In this document: positions 29,301 to 44,544 of the stretch, one piece after another
Layout: every line of letters starts with the position of its first letter
Numbering within the stretch: the stretch's first letter is position 1
Assembly: GCA_032207245.1 (NCBI GenBank)
Contig: CM063502.1
Coordinates: forward strand, 113,931,812-113,995,811
DNA: 64,000 nt
DNA from: Pardosa pseudoannulata
Taxonomy: Eukaryota > Arthropoda > Arachnida > Araneae > Lycosidae
Direction of reading: 5' to 3'
Notes under the pieces: generated by a model
What the model was told of the DNA's origin: nothing
Databases searched by the model: none
Seen by the model: only the letters and a program-made list of their open reading frames with translations
Made by a program: the position numbers and the translations under genes

Positions 29301-31058
29301 GGAGTAAACTTATCTCATTGTTCTAGGAAAAATGTCGTAATTTTTTCATTTCTTTTTTTCATACTACAGTGATATTTTGACTCGTTATTGCTGAGATATT
29401 TATTTCTATATTTACAAATGATACCGATACAATAATATTAATGCGTGTTTATGGTTACATTGTTTTTTTGTTCAAGCATAGTATAACTTTGTCCATTAAT
29501 TTGGATAAGTATATTATATTATTTTATAAATTGTTTAATAATATAATAATAGCACTTTCTAGCTGTCGTAATTATTCGTTATTTTGGAGTAAACTTATCT
29601 CATTTTTCTATAAAAAATGTCATTTTTTTATTTCTTTTTTTCATACATACTACAGTGATATTTTGACTCGTTATTGCTGAGATATTTATTTCTATAATTA
29701 CAAATGATACAGATACAATAATATTATTGCTTGTTTATGGTTACATTGTTTTTTCGTTCAAGCATACTATAACGTTGTCCATTAATTTGGATAAGTATAT
29801 TATATTATTTTATAAATTGATTAATAAAATAATATCCTATAATAATAGCACTTTCTAGCTATCGTAAATATTTGTTATTTTGGAGTAAACTTATCTCATT
29901 GTTCTAGGAAAAATATCGTAAATTTTTTCATTTCTTTTTTTATGCTACGGTGGTATTTGACTCGTTATTGCTGAGATATTTATTTCTATAATTACAAATG
30001 ATACAGATACAATAATATTATTGCTTGTTTATGGTTACATTGTTTTTTCGTTCAAGCATACTATAACGTTGTCCATTAATTTGGATAAGTATATTATATT
30101 ATTTTATAAATTGTTTAATAAAATAATATCCTATAATAATAGCACTTTCTAGCTGTCGCAAATATTCGTTATTTTGGAGTAAACTTATCTCATTGTTCTA
30201 GGAAAAATGTCGTAATTTTTCATTTCTTTTTTTCATACTACAGTAATATTTTGACTCGTTATTGCTGAGATATTTATTTCTATAATTACAAATGATACAG
30301 ATACAATTATATTAATGCGTGTTTATGGTTACATTGTTTTTTCGTTCAAGCATACTATAACGTTGTCCATTAATTTGGATAAGTATATTATATTATTTTA
30401 TAAATTGTTTAATAAAATAATATCCTATAATAATAGCACTTTCTAGCTGTCGCAAATATTCGTTATTTTGGAGTAAACTTATCTCATTGTTCTAGGAAAA
30501 ATGTCGTAATTTTTTCATTTCTTTTTTTCATACTACAGTGATATTTTGACTCGTTATTGCTGAGATATTTATTTCTATAATTACAAATGATACAGATACA
30601 ATTATATTAATGCGTGTTTATGGTTACATTGTTTTTTTTTGTTCAAGCATAGTATAACTTTGACCATTAATTTGGATAAGTATATTATATTATTTTATAA
30701 ATTGTTTAATAAAATAATATCCTATAATAATAGCACTTTCTAGCTGTCGCAAATATTCGTTATTTTGGAGTAAACTTATCTCATTGATCTAGGAAAAATT
30801 TCGTATTTTTTTCATTTCTTTTTTGTCTACTACAGTGATATTTTGACTCGTTATTGCTGAGATATTTATTTCTATAATTACAAATGATTCAGATACAATT
30901 ATATTAATGCTTGTTTATGGTTACATTGTTTTTTCGTTCAAGCATAGTATAACGTTGTCCATTAATTTGGATAAGTATGTTATATTATTTTATAAATTGT
31001 TTAATAAAATAATATCCTATAATAATAGCACTTTCTAGCTGTCGTAAATATTCGTTAT
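29301..31058 (+). repeat. Satellite: six tandem copies of a ~294-bp unit
   Basis: Units begin with GGAGTAAACTTATCTCATT at 29301, 29586, 29882, 30176, 30470 and 30767 (spacing 285, 296, 294, 294, 297), and the last ends near 31058. Copies differ at a few percent of positions. Variants are shared by neighbours (for example 'attattgcttg' in units 2-3 and 'attaatgcgtg' in units 1, 4 and 5), as expected from unequal crossing over. Unit 1 lacks the 'aaaataatatcct' stretch, which explains its shorter length. No ORF is conserved across units. Confidence 0.95.
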
Positions 31059-31254
31059 GAAACCTTTAAAAAGAAGTATCAAATCTGGTTCGATTTAAAT
31101 AGCTTATTGTATATTTTAGTTCTAATTGTTTACCATTAATGCAGTAAAATACAGTAAAATTAAAATAAGGCCTTATTTTGTGAATTTAGTATTTTTAGAT
31201 AATATAATAATAATCTTTTGTTTGAATTAGATGATGTTATTTTCTTTTACTACT
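31059..31254. other. AT-rich spacer between two repeat regions
   Basis: No feature recognised in about 200 bp. Confidence 0.4.
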
Positions 31255-31832
31255 AGCATATAGCTCGTCATATGACGGGACAGTAAAATTTTCAATTTTC
31301 CAGAATTGTAAAGTACCCTATGAGGCAAGTAAAAAAATGGTTTGTTTTGTGGCTGAGAATTATCTATTACACCCTCAATAATTTGTTTATCTTCATAATC
31401 CATTAAAATCTCTCAAAATTGTGAATGTTGCTTAGAATCACGTTGAATTCGTTTAGAAAGAAATTTCAAAGTTTTCTTAGCTAGGTCAAAATTATCGTTA
31501 AATTCTTCTCTATTTTTTGTGACAGTAATTAATAGAAGTAAAGGAATGAAACTATCATTTCCTCTTCACCCTGGAGGTAGATAGAATTTGTTGTTATGTT
31601 ACACTAGTCTAACGATTCTAACTTTTAAAAAATTAGCATATAGCCTGACATATGACGGGATCAGTAAAATTTTGAATTTTGCAGAATTGTAAACTACCCT
31701 ATGAGGCAGGTAAAAAATGGTTTGCTTTTTGACTAAGAATTATCTGGTGCGCACTCAATAATTTTTTTATCTTCATACTCCTCTAAAGTCTCCCGTTACT
31801 GTGAATCCAGTTTAGAATCACATTGAATTCAT
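31255..31832 (+). repeat. Direct repeat pair, ~195-bp units, 377 bp apart
   Basis: Copy 1 (about 31255-31455) and copy 2 (about 31632-31832) share 'agcatatagc', 'atatgacggga', 'agaattgtaaa', 'taccctatgaggca', 'aaaaatggtttg', 'agaattatct' and 'ttagaatca' in the same order. Noncoding, moderately diverged. Confidence 0.8.
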
Positions 31833-33898
<2,066 letters not shown>

Positions 33899-34412
33899 AT
33901 GGTCAGCAAAGGCACACGAGTGGGACGTTTGCTGCGCATCCCCGTATCCAACAATGTCCGTTGAACAGTGTGCTCCGATACTATTCTACTTGGCCCTGCA
34001 TTGTATTGGGTTGTCAGCTGAGCCACTGTCTGGCTCCGCTTTTACTTCACCATGCGAGACAGTCTCCGAAGACCTTTTTCTTTGATAACTTGTGTCCAAC
34101 ACCATGTCGTCTACTGCTGGTTTCACCGTCATTCATCCACTTTGCATAAGTACTAACGACTGTAGATCAAGAACAACCCACGAGTTGTGCAGTTTCGAAA
34201 ATACTTCTTCCGAGCCTTCGAGCCATTACAATCTGCCCTCTATCAAAATCACTTAGATCCGCAACATTTCCCATCACACACAGAAGTAAGTGAAAGACTG
34301 ATTCTTCAGACTCGCCAGCAGCAGTTAAATACCACTTCCACCTGATCACGTTCCTTCCACGTCATCTAGGCAAAGTGTAAGGGTAGTCATAATGTTTTGG
34401 CTCTTCAGCGTA
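33899..34412 (-). pseudogene. Truncated Tc1-like transposon with disabled transposase
   Basis: The right edge carries the transposon end, on the minus strand CGCTGAAGAGCCAAAACATT, next to TA. The start codon is at 34274 ([20 protein letters not shown]), an N-terminal helix-turn-helix DNA-binding domain as in Tc1-like transposases. The frame breaks at 34167-34169, where TGA replaces an expected arginine codon (CGA to TGA, a CpG transition). Coding similarity resumes beyond ([18 protein letters not shown], then after a shift [13 protein letters not shown] and [13 protein letters not shown]) to 33899. The catalytic DDE domain is missing; the copy ends abruptly in the (AT)n tract. It lies between TA microsatellites on both sides, fitting TA target choice. 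Confidence 0.8.
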
Positions 34413-34450
34413 CATATATATATATAGAGAGAGAGAGAGGAGAGGGAGTG
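34411..34450. repeat. Short (TA)n-(GA)n microsatellite
   Basis: TACATATATATATATATAGA is followed by a GA run. It may be the right-hand remainder of the microsatellite that received the Tc1-like element. Confidence 0.85.
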
Positions 34451-34462
34451 ATAAACCCACTT

Positions 34463-34534
34463 ACACAAGTTCCACTGAGCACTCTACCAAAATGCTATGT
34501 GAACGTCGACCTTTATTCTTTGTGGAACTTGTGT
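34463..34534. repeat. 13-bp perfect inverted repeat in a dispersed element
   Basis: ACACAAGTTCCAC (34463-34475) pairs with GTGGAACTTGTGT (34522-34534) across a 46-base loop. The left arm and loop ('cacaagttcca.tgagca' and 'gaac.tcgac') recur near 44187-44222, so it belongs to a dispersed element of unknown type. The 88-codon ORF on the minus strand is not convincing. Confidence 0.55.
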
Positions 34535-37368
34535 TCTGTGTGCGTAATACCTTCATAATATACCTTCTTTCATTCAAACTTTGAATCACATTTTCGTTCA
34601 AACCTTTTATATGTCTGTACAGTTTTATTTTATGGGCTATAGGAAATCTACATATGAAGATAGTTAAAAAGTTTTCGTTGAATATATGGAATCTCTCAAA
34701 CAAATTATATTTAGGAAAGTCCACCAAATAATCAATAGAATCAGGAAAATATGGACCTCCTTTATTATATCTCCTTTGATTAATTCTTTTAATCTATCCC
34801 TGTTAATCCCTGTTAATTCCTTTTAATCTCTCATTATGATAATTTTACCTGAAAGACACAGATAGTGATGTAAGAGTAATTGAATTTTATATACTATTCC
34901 AAATACAATGATGAAAGCAGCTGAAAAGTTTTGCGTTGTACTATGCAAACTAGTCATAATGCAATAAGAAGCATTCAGAATCTCTTTATCATTATGATTC
35001 TTTTTTAAAGAATGGATTAGGAGGTAAAAATCAGTTTTGAGTTATATTTAAATCTTTAGAAAATTCATTAGTTTGCATGAAGTTGGAGAAATAATAATAA
35101 AAATCTACAAAGTAATCCATGTACAAGATTAACCATTTTTAGTTAATTGTCAGTTTAATTAAAAATGAAATATAGTTTCATCTTAGACATGGCTATCCAA
35201 ATATACCTTATGTGATATTTATTGAAAAAAATCTAATTTCAAAAGTTTTCAGAGCGGAATTTTTATATTTTATTCTCTTTCATGCATTCTTTATGATAGA
35301 AAAAGAAAAGTTTTGCATTTATAAGTCACTCTGATGAAATATGTATTTTACAGTAACGTATTTACTAGAATAAAGTAAGAAGAAAGAAGATTGGAAAACT
35401 GTTATCCAGCAACAAAAGTGTTATCAGTGTATATCACTGTATATCAGTTATTATCTACTTATCTATTACACTATTATAAAGATCCTCAATGATTGTAAAA
35501 AGATCTTCTTAAAAATACTAATACATAATACATTTTAGATTCTATAATATGATGCTGTTCATAAATATCATAAAAATTGTAAATTTGTACTTGTATAAAA
35601 GTTTACATAGTTGAACAACGAAACATAAACGGCTCTTTCAACTAATTCTTGTGTAATTTGTGCAAAGATTTAAAGAATATTTGATGCTATGTTGTATGAA
35701 CTGATAGTCAATGCTTTTTCAATATGCATATAGAAACGCCTGCAACCAATTCCTCTTAAAACATTTTTAATTTAATATTTAAATTGATTTTATTAAACGT
35801 CAAATAGTTAACAAACTATCTATATAATTATCATCATGTAAAATTTTAATTTCGCATTTGGGTTAAATTTTTCAATACATTACAAGAGATTAGAACATTT
35901 TATTTTTTCAAACAATTCCTATTACTTTTCCAACTATGTAATTTATTACAGAATTATTATGTAGTTTTGGACTTATTCGATGATTAATTTCATGTTTTAC
36001 GGATATATATTTCGTTACTACTAAAGAAGTCATTTCTATAAGTACTTATATTTCAAACAATTGATTTTGAATAAGAGTCTGAAGAAGGGAAATTTGCGAA
36101 ATCCTTTTAACTCATTTTCAGGTTGCATAGTTCATTAAATAATTCTCATTAAACTTCACTTCATTGACCACTTTCACGTTCATTACTGCCTATCAGTCTG
36201 AAAAGCCCATAAAATTTAATTAGAAAATTAATCTTGAAAAAGGTAGTTCTGAAATAGATATTACAATACGATATTTGTGTCTCCATTTAACATAATAAAG
36301 AACTTCAATTAAAAATGAATTCAATGGGGACAAAGACTTTTAAATATCCTGAAATGATGTATTTTTGGAATTTAATTAACCTTATTTTGTTTATAGAAAA
36401 GCATTTATTTTAATTCAAATGATAAACAAGAGGAAATTAAAATTTTCCAATCTGTTAAAGCTTTCTCATTGTATTATTATCAAAATCAAAATAATACATA
36501 AAACTTTGAAAGCTTTTTAAACAAAAGATCTTACTCTAAAAAATAACTTCATACTTTTACGGAGATACTATTTAATTGAAATAAAATGTCATTGTAAATA
36601 AGATAAAACCACCCATACTTTGGGAAAATAACATAAAGGATGTTTCATGAACTTGTTGAACAAAAGAAACTCAATTTTCCAGCGAATAAGTAAGCAAAGA
36701 AGTTTGGTAAATTGTTTGTTTTATAAGAAAAACATGCATTTCTAGTTGAATTATAGTATCTGAGTTATGATAAAAATTCATTTATTCATTAAATTGTCAT
36801 ATTATATGTACACGTACATATTTTGTTGAGCGTATAGTTAAGAAAGTTTTTTGAATATAAAAGAAATAAATAGCTTCTTGAAAATTTTATAGTATATATT
36901 CTCTAGTATTTAATAACATTTCAATGAATACAAAATGAGGACTCCGAAGTTATTCAGTGAATGACTGATTGTGACTCGAGATTTTTCTTTTGCCTCATAT
37001 TTATTATTTATTATGGTAGTAAAGACCTTATAACCTTTCAAAATCACCCAGTGTAAGTAACTGGGTTGGAACATACCACGCTAAGTCTTTGTACTTTTGG
37101 AAAATTTTCATCTTCCTCAAATGCTAAATGACATTCCAAGTTCGGTCGCTCATTGGTATATGCATTATATACCAGATAAGGTATATATCGTTAAAAAAGT
37201 ATTGTTAAAGGTCTGGAATTTAATTCTGGTACAAAGGTATAATTTAGACGATCTTCATACTTTTGATTTTACAAAAGTTTCTAATTTTTATATTTATTTA
37301 TTAAACTACAAACATTTCTACACATTTTGAAACCAGTAGTACATTCAAATGACACGACAGTTTGAACG

Positions 37369-37371
<3 letters not shown>
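34535..37371. other. About 2.8 kb of AT-rich DNA with no recognisable gene
   Basis: The 77-codon ORF at 37097 is probably chance. A short palindrome (GGTATATGCATTATATACC) lies near 37155-37173. Otherwise nothing is supported. Confidence 0.4.
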
Positions 37372-37425
<54 letters not shown>

Positions 37426-37495
37426 TCATTAATAAATATGTATTAAAATATTCATCATATAAATATATATTTATGATCATCATCATCATCATCAG
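37372..37495. repeat. (AT)n and (ATC)n microsatellites
   Basis: A 50-bp AT tract (37372-37421) is followed about 55 bp later by a CATCATCATCATCATCATCA run (37478-37494). Confidence 0.95.
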
Positions 37496-39460
37496 TCATC
37501 ACAGTCTATCCCTGCTCATTGCTCTCTCAGTCAGAGAGAACCATCTTGCCCTATTGGTCACCAGACTTCTCCATTTGTTGACCCCTAGGTTCTACTTATC
37601 ACATTTATACATAACTGAAACATTAAAATGTCCTTATTTTATTACATTGTGTGAATAATATCTTACAAACTCTCCTTATGTACATGAAACTTTCTCTACT
37701 GATGTAAATGCATTTAGACCATAAACTGCACAAGAAATGATTTAATTTTTACCATAATAATTGTAGAAAACAGTTATTTTTAATTTACAAACAGCGTATC
37801 TTTAACTTTCACTAATTTTTCTTGTAAATTACATTCCCCGAAATAGTTTTTGATGCGGTTTTAAATAAAAACTATTGTATGAATATATATATGATATCTT
37901 CAGTTATAAATAACTGTATTGAAATTATATGTAAGATATTTCCTGTTAAATTGTGCTAAAATTTTTTTTTCATTCTAATATAAAGAATAACAATTCGTTA
38001 TTAATTGGACCTTCTAATATTCCGAATATGAAATTTAATTATTTTAAACTAAAAAAACACTGATTATAAATTTAAAAAAAAAACGTTAAACATTTTTACA
38101 TTTCTAAATAATAATATTTTACAACAAATATATAAAAACATACAAGAAAAAGAATGCTAAGTAAATAATTTATAAAATATAGCTAAACAGTAAAAATAGC
38201 TAAACAGTTCTAAATTTTCGGTATGAATACAAAGAAAGGTATAATAATAAATAGAGCTAAATACTTAAATTGTCATTCATAAAATAAATTTCAAATTATT
38301 TAATACATTTATGTATCAATAATTTTTAAATCGTAATAAATAAATTTTAATAGAAAGGTGGACTTTTTATAGCTTTAAACTGCTGGGACTTGGGATGATA
38401 GTAAGCCAGAAATCCTAGAAATAATTTGATATATATCAGAAAAGATGCTGCATTCTGTTTTGAATTAAGCTCCTCTTAAAAAATATCAATTCATTATCAT
38501 CTGAGTATAAATTTGACTGTGTTTTTATGTAACATAAAACATATGTGTTACTTAAAATGCAATCTTTAAGCTTAAATTACCATATATATATTTATACATT
38601 CTTTACTCTTTAATTATATTTCTTTTAAATGAGAGCCGATGTAATCTCCTACAAAAGAAAAGTCTTAAAAGCTAAAAAGGGATGCATTTGTAAAAAATTA
38701 CTGAAGGATTAAATCTCATTTGTTAAAAAGTCTTTAGACTTTTTTTTAATCTGTTAATGTTTTTCTACATTAAAAATATGCTCAGCATTTTGACGTAAAG
38801 TTCACCAAGGACAATTCGAAAGAAATTAAAAATCTTATATCTAATTTGCAAATCTCTCTTTGTAAAAATCTGAACTTACTTAAGACCCAAAGTTCAAGTT
38901 TTTCTAGGTTACTTATACTCTATATTTGTTTCTTTTATAAATATTTTTTAAGGATTTTGGTTAATTTGCTGACAAAAAAAAATCATAGAGATATGTTACA
39001 TTATATTTGAAGCAAAGCCAGAAATTATAAGCAGTTACTTCAAATTTTTCATTTTTACTTTCTTCGTGAAAATATTGATTAAGAAGTCATTGTTTTAATA
39101 ATTCTAGATATTGTAAAGGAAAGACAAAATTTATAATCTTGAAATAATTAATCCCTAAAACTAAAAATGATCTAGTCTTAATTATACATAGTAGCATCAT
39201 TATAAAATCTCGTAAATTTCCTTATTTTATTTTCCTAGTTTCTATTTCAGCTCTGTTATTTTTTATAAATATTATTAAACATGTTTTTCTTTTTGAGTAT
39301 AAATAAGTAAGTTTCTTGGATTCCGAGCTAGACAGACTTTATAAAACCTAAATTAACTATAGCAGATTCTGTAATTTAAAGTAAAATCATTTACTATTAT
39401 GCATTATTAACTACATATTTAATTTTAAAATACATTGTAATCATGTATACATATACTGTT
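37496..39460. other. AT-rich stretch with a small GC-richer patch
   Basis: At about 37495-37590, directly after the ATC run, a GC-richer patch contains the palindrome CTCTCTCAGTCAGAGAG. It may be a transposon fragment. No gene was seen in the rest. Confidence 0.35.
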
Positions 39461-39469
39461 TACAACACA

Positions 39470-39780
<311 letters not shown>

Positions 39781-39975
39781 ATAACAGAAATCCATGGGGA
39801 TCAGATATCCTTTATTAAATCTTCATATTCGATTGCAATATTATGTCAAAAAACAACTCTTTGTTATGCTAGAATAGAGTTAAAGAAGGAAATACATTTA
39901 TATTGTATATCCTCCAACTCGTGTGCATTAGTTCTGTCTCCAGTGAATTCTACTAGAACGTGATTTTGCTGGTAT

Positions 39976-40580
39976 TTGTAACAAGTTAACTAAGAAAACT
40001 AACTGATAAACAGCAAAATATATTAACTAATAAATGACTTTGCTTCTAGAAATTAAATGTTAATGTATGTAGTCTTAGTAGCTTATGTATTCATTTTTTT
40101 AACTGAATCGTATATCCTTTATTGTAGTTCATCGATTTCATATATTATTAGAAGAAATATAAAATTTTCATTTAATGCCTCTTCTATTTATTCGGTTGTG
40201 ATTTTTCATTATTGAGAACTTCTGCTACTTATTTTTTTTTTCATATTCCTTAATACCGTCTCAAAGTTTATTTCTGAAAATGTATTCAATCTCAAGAGAA
40301 AGACTACAAAATTAGTGTTTTATTAAAAACTAAATCAAAAAGGGAATTTAAAGTTATTTCTATATAAAAGTTTATATTTATATTTTTGATTTTATATTTC
40401 TTCTAATAATATATGAAATCGATGAACTACAATAAAGGATATACGATTCAGTTAAAAGAATGAATACATAAGCTACTAAGACTACATACATTAACATTTA
40501 ATTTCTAGAAGCAAAGTCATTTATTAGTTAATATATTTTGCTATTTATCAGTTAGTTTTCTTAGTTAACCTTATTACAAA
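39976..40580. repeat. Near-identical inverted repeat, ~190-bp arms, 223-bp spacer
   Basis: The left arm (39976-40165) and the reverse complement of the right arm (40389-40580) match except for about four or five single-base or indel differences. Shared text includes AAAACTAACTGATAAA, ATGACTTTGCTTCTAGAAA and TCATCGATTTCATATATTA. The spacer (40166-40388) continues the local direct-repeat unit, so the right arm seems to be an inverted re-insertion of part of repeat A. There is no coding content. If transcribed, it would fold into a long hairpin. It lacks TIR-transposon features such as a target duplication. Confidence 0.9.
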
Positions 40581-41566
40581 TTATATGATTGATTTTGCTA
40601 CTTTTCAGTCTATACGAGCACAAAGTTTCTTATCTCTTAGATTGTAACTTACAAAAGCATTTCCATCAGCCTCTTAGCACTCAGATGTATTCCTCTTCTA
40701 AAAATTCATTGTTAATATATGTAGTCTTAGTGGTTCATGTATTCCTTTCTATATCGTACCATATGTCCTTTATTACAGTTTATCTATTTCATATATTATT
40801 ATTATTATTATATTAAATATAGAAAATCATTTATTTGATTTTGATTTATCTTTCTTTATTGAAAGCGTCTGCCACTTAAAATTGGTTCTCATATTCCTTA
40901 ATATTTCCATAATTCCTCAAAGGTTATTTCTGAACATTTATTCAATCGCAAAAGGCAGACTACAAAATTAGAGTTTCATTAAAAACTAAACAAAAAAAAT
41001 TGAATTGAAAATTATCAGATGTCTACAAATTACGTTACTGATTTTATTATTTTTCAATATATATGAACACATAATTTCTTATCTCCTAGATTATAACTTA
41101 CAAAATGGTTTTGTAATATCTATCAACCCCTTAGTACTCAGATGTATTCCTATTCTAAAAATTCAATGTTAATGAAAATAGTCAGTGAATATATTCAGTG
41201 GTTCATGAATTCATTTTTATATCATACCATATGTCCTTTTTTACAGTTTATCTATTTCACATATTATTATTATTATATTAAATATAGAAAACATTTAATA
41301 TCTTTTTCTATTTATTCGATTTTGCTTTATCTTTCTTTATTGAGAGCGTCTGCCACTTAAAATTTGTTTTCATATTCCTTAATACCATTCTTAAAGTTTA
41401 TTTTTGAAAGTTTATTCAATCGCAAGATGCAGACTACAAAATTAGTGTTATACTAAAAACTAAATAAAAAAATTGAATTGAAAATTATCAAGTGTCTTCG
41501 AATTGTGTTAATGATTTTGTTATTCTACAATCTATATGAGCACAAAATTTCTTATCACCTAGATTA

Positions 41567-42832
41567 CGAGGGTTACTCTGAAATTTTTGAGATAAAACCA
41601 GGTTTTTAAGGTTATACTTAAAAACTTTCAGGTGGGTTCAAAGTACTCCTCCAGCATCAATGCACTTTTGTAGACGAATTTTCTACAGATTAAATGCCTC
41701 AAGCTATTCATTTCTCGGAATAGATAAAAAAAATGCATTTATAGTCACACCAATCTCTTCTTCTGACTGAAAACGGCGCCCACGTTTTTTTTAGATTAAA
41801 GAATAACCAAAAGTCACACATAGCTAGATCAGGGGAATTCGGCGGATTTTCTATCACTTTAATTTGTTTTGTTTAAGAAACTCAACTGTCAATCCGGCTG
41901 TATGTGAAGATGCATTGTCATGGTGACGCGTTAGTCCCCTAAAATTCACTTCTTGTAGAATTTGTGGAAGACATTTATTGGTATACCAGTTTGCTGTTAT
42001 TGTCTTCTGTCCTTCCAACTTGATGGCTTTGACCAATTCCGTACTTCAGAAGAAAACAGCATACATCTCTTTTTTCAGTGTGTGTTGTCTTTTCACCATT
42101 GTCGAAATGGGATCATCGTCAAGAAAGCAAAGACCCAGACTTTGCTTTCTTGACGTGTTGGAACGTCAAAAAAAGGGTATGTACGTTTCATCACCCGTTA
42201 CAATTTTAGAAATATTTGCTGTGGCCACCATCATTTAGCAATTTAAGAGTTTCTTTACTGATTCTGACACGCTCCCCTTTTTGGTGCTCAGTTAGATTAT
42301 GGGGAACCCAACGGTAAACTACTTTTTTCATATGTAATTCTTCATTAATAATTTTGTGTATGGCTGCGGATCCAATGTTAAGTTCCTTCTGTATAATTTG
42401 ATAGGTTCAGCGATTATAATCCATTAACATTTTTCGCATGGCAGACACATTATTCAGGATTACTGCCGACGGCGGCCTTCTTGCGTGTTCTTCATCCTGA
42501 AGAAAATTGCGACCTATATTAAATTCTTTAAACCATCTGAATACAGTAGCATGAGCTGGAGATTCATCACCAAATGCCAATTGCAACCGTTGAAAGCATT
42601 CTTCTTGATTTAATCCTGCTTTAAAATCGTAGAAAATCATAGTGCGAAAATGTTCTCTCGTCAACTCCACTTTCTCTTCTGTTTAAAATTTATTCTACGC
42701 TAAACAAGTTGAAATAAGTCAGTAAAAAATAGTCTACTGTGTTAAAATACTTTGTATTTAAAAATTAAGCCGATATTTTTATTTTGTAAATTCTCATCTG
42801 CACGTATCTCAAAAATTTCTGAATAACCCTCG
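41567..42832 (-). mobile_element. Decayed mariner transposon, 1266 bp, with TIRs and TA duplication
   Basis: The ends are 28-bp inverted repeats, left CGAGGGTTACTCTGAAATTT and onward, with 26 of 28 positions matching the right end. TA flanks both sides (41565-41566 and 42833-42834). A length near 1.3 kb is normal for mariner. Sister repeats to the left carry the empty site CTAGATTATAAC, proving insertion at that TA. The single gene inside, read on the minus strand, is broken. The TIRs are better preserved than the coding frame. Confidence 0.93.
41700..42670 (-). pseudogene. Mariner transposase pseudogene (DD34D type)
   Basis: ATG at 42670 opens MELTREHFRTMIFYDFKAGL, an N-terminal helix-turn-helix region with the usual GDESPAHATVFRWFKEF segment, to a TGA after MLMDYNR (42407). 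Beyond the stop the same frame gives WVPHNLTEHQKG (about 42.29-42.31 kb), the linker motif of mariners. The first catalytic Asp lies in VTGDET (about 42.19 kb), the second in HHDNASSHTA (Asp codon 41917-41919) and the third in CDFWLF (Asp codon 41813-41815). The last two are 104 nt apart, one short of the 105 expected for 34 residues between them, so a frameshift lies between. Another shift follows VTGDETYIPFF at a T-run. At least three disablements: inactive. Confidence 0.9.
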
Positions 42833-43200
42833 TATAACTTACAAAATGGCTTTGTAATATCCATCAGCCTCTTAGCACCCAGATGTATTTCTCATCAAAA
42901 AATTCAATGTTAATAAATGTAGTCTTAGTGGTTCATGTATTCCTTTCTATATCGTACCATATGTCCTTTATTAGAGTTTATCTATTTCATGTATTATTAT
43001 TATTATAATATTAAATATAGAAAAGCATTTAATACCGCATTCTTTTTATTCTATTTTTATTTATATTTCATTATTAAGAACTTCTGCCACTTAAAATTTG
43101 TTCTCATATTCCTTAATACCATTCTCAAAGTTTATTTCTCGAAATTTATTCATTCGCAAGAAGTAGACTATAAAATTACTTTTTTTACGTGCAAAGTTAA

Positions 43201-44544
43201 AGATTCATTTCCCATACGACTTTGGTGAACACAAAAAAAAGTTCAAGGGAACAATAATATAAAATCTTTTAAATCCTAGCGTAGGCAGTCCAATTTTAAT
43301 AAAATCAGGAGTTTGTTTTCTCGTAAAGGAACAATTCAATAATTTTTTTTCTCCCGTTTCTTTTCAAACAGTTTTAATTAACAACACGTGCGGAAGAAAA
43401 TCCCTTATAGGAACATATTATACTAACATCTTTTTTCTTTAAAAAATAGAGAAGAATTGCTTTCAGAAACAAATATTACGTGTACGGTGTTTTGATTAGT
43501 TCATCAAACAAATAATTCTCTTTTCAATGCATAGCTTCAAAATGCAAATTAAGTATCTGGAAGAATATAAAAGAATTTCTTTTAATCTGACATTAATACA
43601 CAAAGAAGGAAAAAAAGCTATAATAAGCCTCTGTTGAATTGATCGAAATGCCTCTTTAATCCTGATATTATAGTTTTTTTTTTCAAACTTAAAATCTCAA
43701 TTAAAAAGTAATTTTAGTTATTTTCAGAAGTTAACTTTAGATATTTATTTCTAAAGGCATTTGTTAACTGGTAAATGTGATAGGATTATTTAATAAATCA
43801 AACGGGTTTTCCCCTAATTCAGAGCAATGTTTTTTGTTTTTTTTTTTTTTTGTATAAAAATATTCTCAATAAAGAACGAGAATAATCTCAATTAAATTGA
43901 AAGTCAAAATTTAAAAATTATCATATGCTTTATATTTACTACTGTTATTTAAACATGCTAATACTTTATGTACAATGTCAATGTTGTCAAGTACACATAC
44001 AAAATATAAAAATTACTTGAATGATTGAAAAATTTTGTAACGTATTCGTATTATTTTTAACTTAACAAGGTGTTATTTTAAGGATCCTAATTTACCTAAA
44101 ATCTTAAATTTTATGGCATTTACCAAAACAAAATGACATTTAAGTGATATAGCATTATTGAGGAAACAGTGAGACATATGAGGCCCACAAGTTCCATTGA
44201 GCATTTGTTGAACATCGACACTGTTCATTTGGATGACGACTGGACATTGTTTAGTTGATGTTCAATTGAATTTAACTTCTTTTAAAGGATAACGTAGAAT
44301 GGACTACATGTGTTTTTGGAATTTTGACAAAATTTTTTTTAGTGTACTTCTAACAGATGCGACTGCTATAAGCCATGAGAACAAAAATAGTTCTAAATAT
44401 GCACAGTTATTGTACTTCAGTATTAGAGTATTAGACAAAATAGAATGATTTAAATACCTGAGTGAGCAATGAAGTTAGTGTGTCTTTTAACAGAATAATT
44501 CTGAAAGAATAATTTTATAATGTGGGGGAAAATTATATGTCTAA
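43201..44544. other. AT-rich stretch between the repeat array and a MITE
   Basis: A short block near 44187-44222 resembles 34466-34512. Otherwise no feature was found. Confidence 0.4.

Larger units (their letters stand above)
40040..43200 (+). repeat. Tandem repeat array, ~450-475-bp unit, split by a mariner
   Basis: Copies start with 'taacttacaaaa' at about 40644, 41093 and 42834, preceded by a partial copy A (from about 40040). Shared blocks: 'ctcttagcactcagatgtatt', 'aaaaattcaatgttaat', 'gtagtcttagtggttcatg', 'atgtcctttatta.agttta', 'tctgccacttaaaatt' and 'agactacaaaatta'. Spacing is 449 bp between the first two; removing the mariner gives about 473 bp for the next. The ORFs of 72-97 codons here are not conserved between copies. 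Confidence 0.85.

Noticed and set aside
37097..37330. 77-codon ORF
   Set aside because: No motif, low-complexity AT-driven composition and no splice context.
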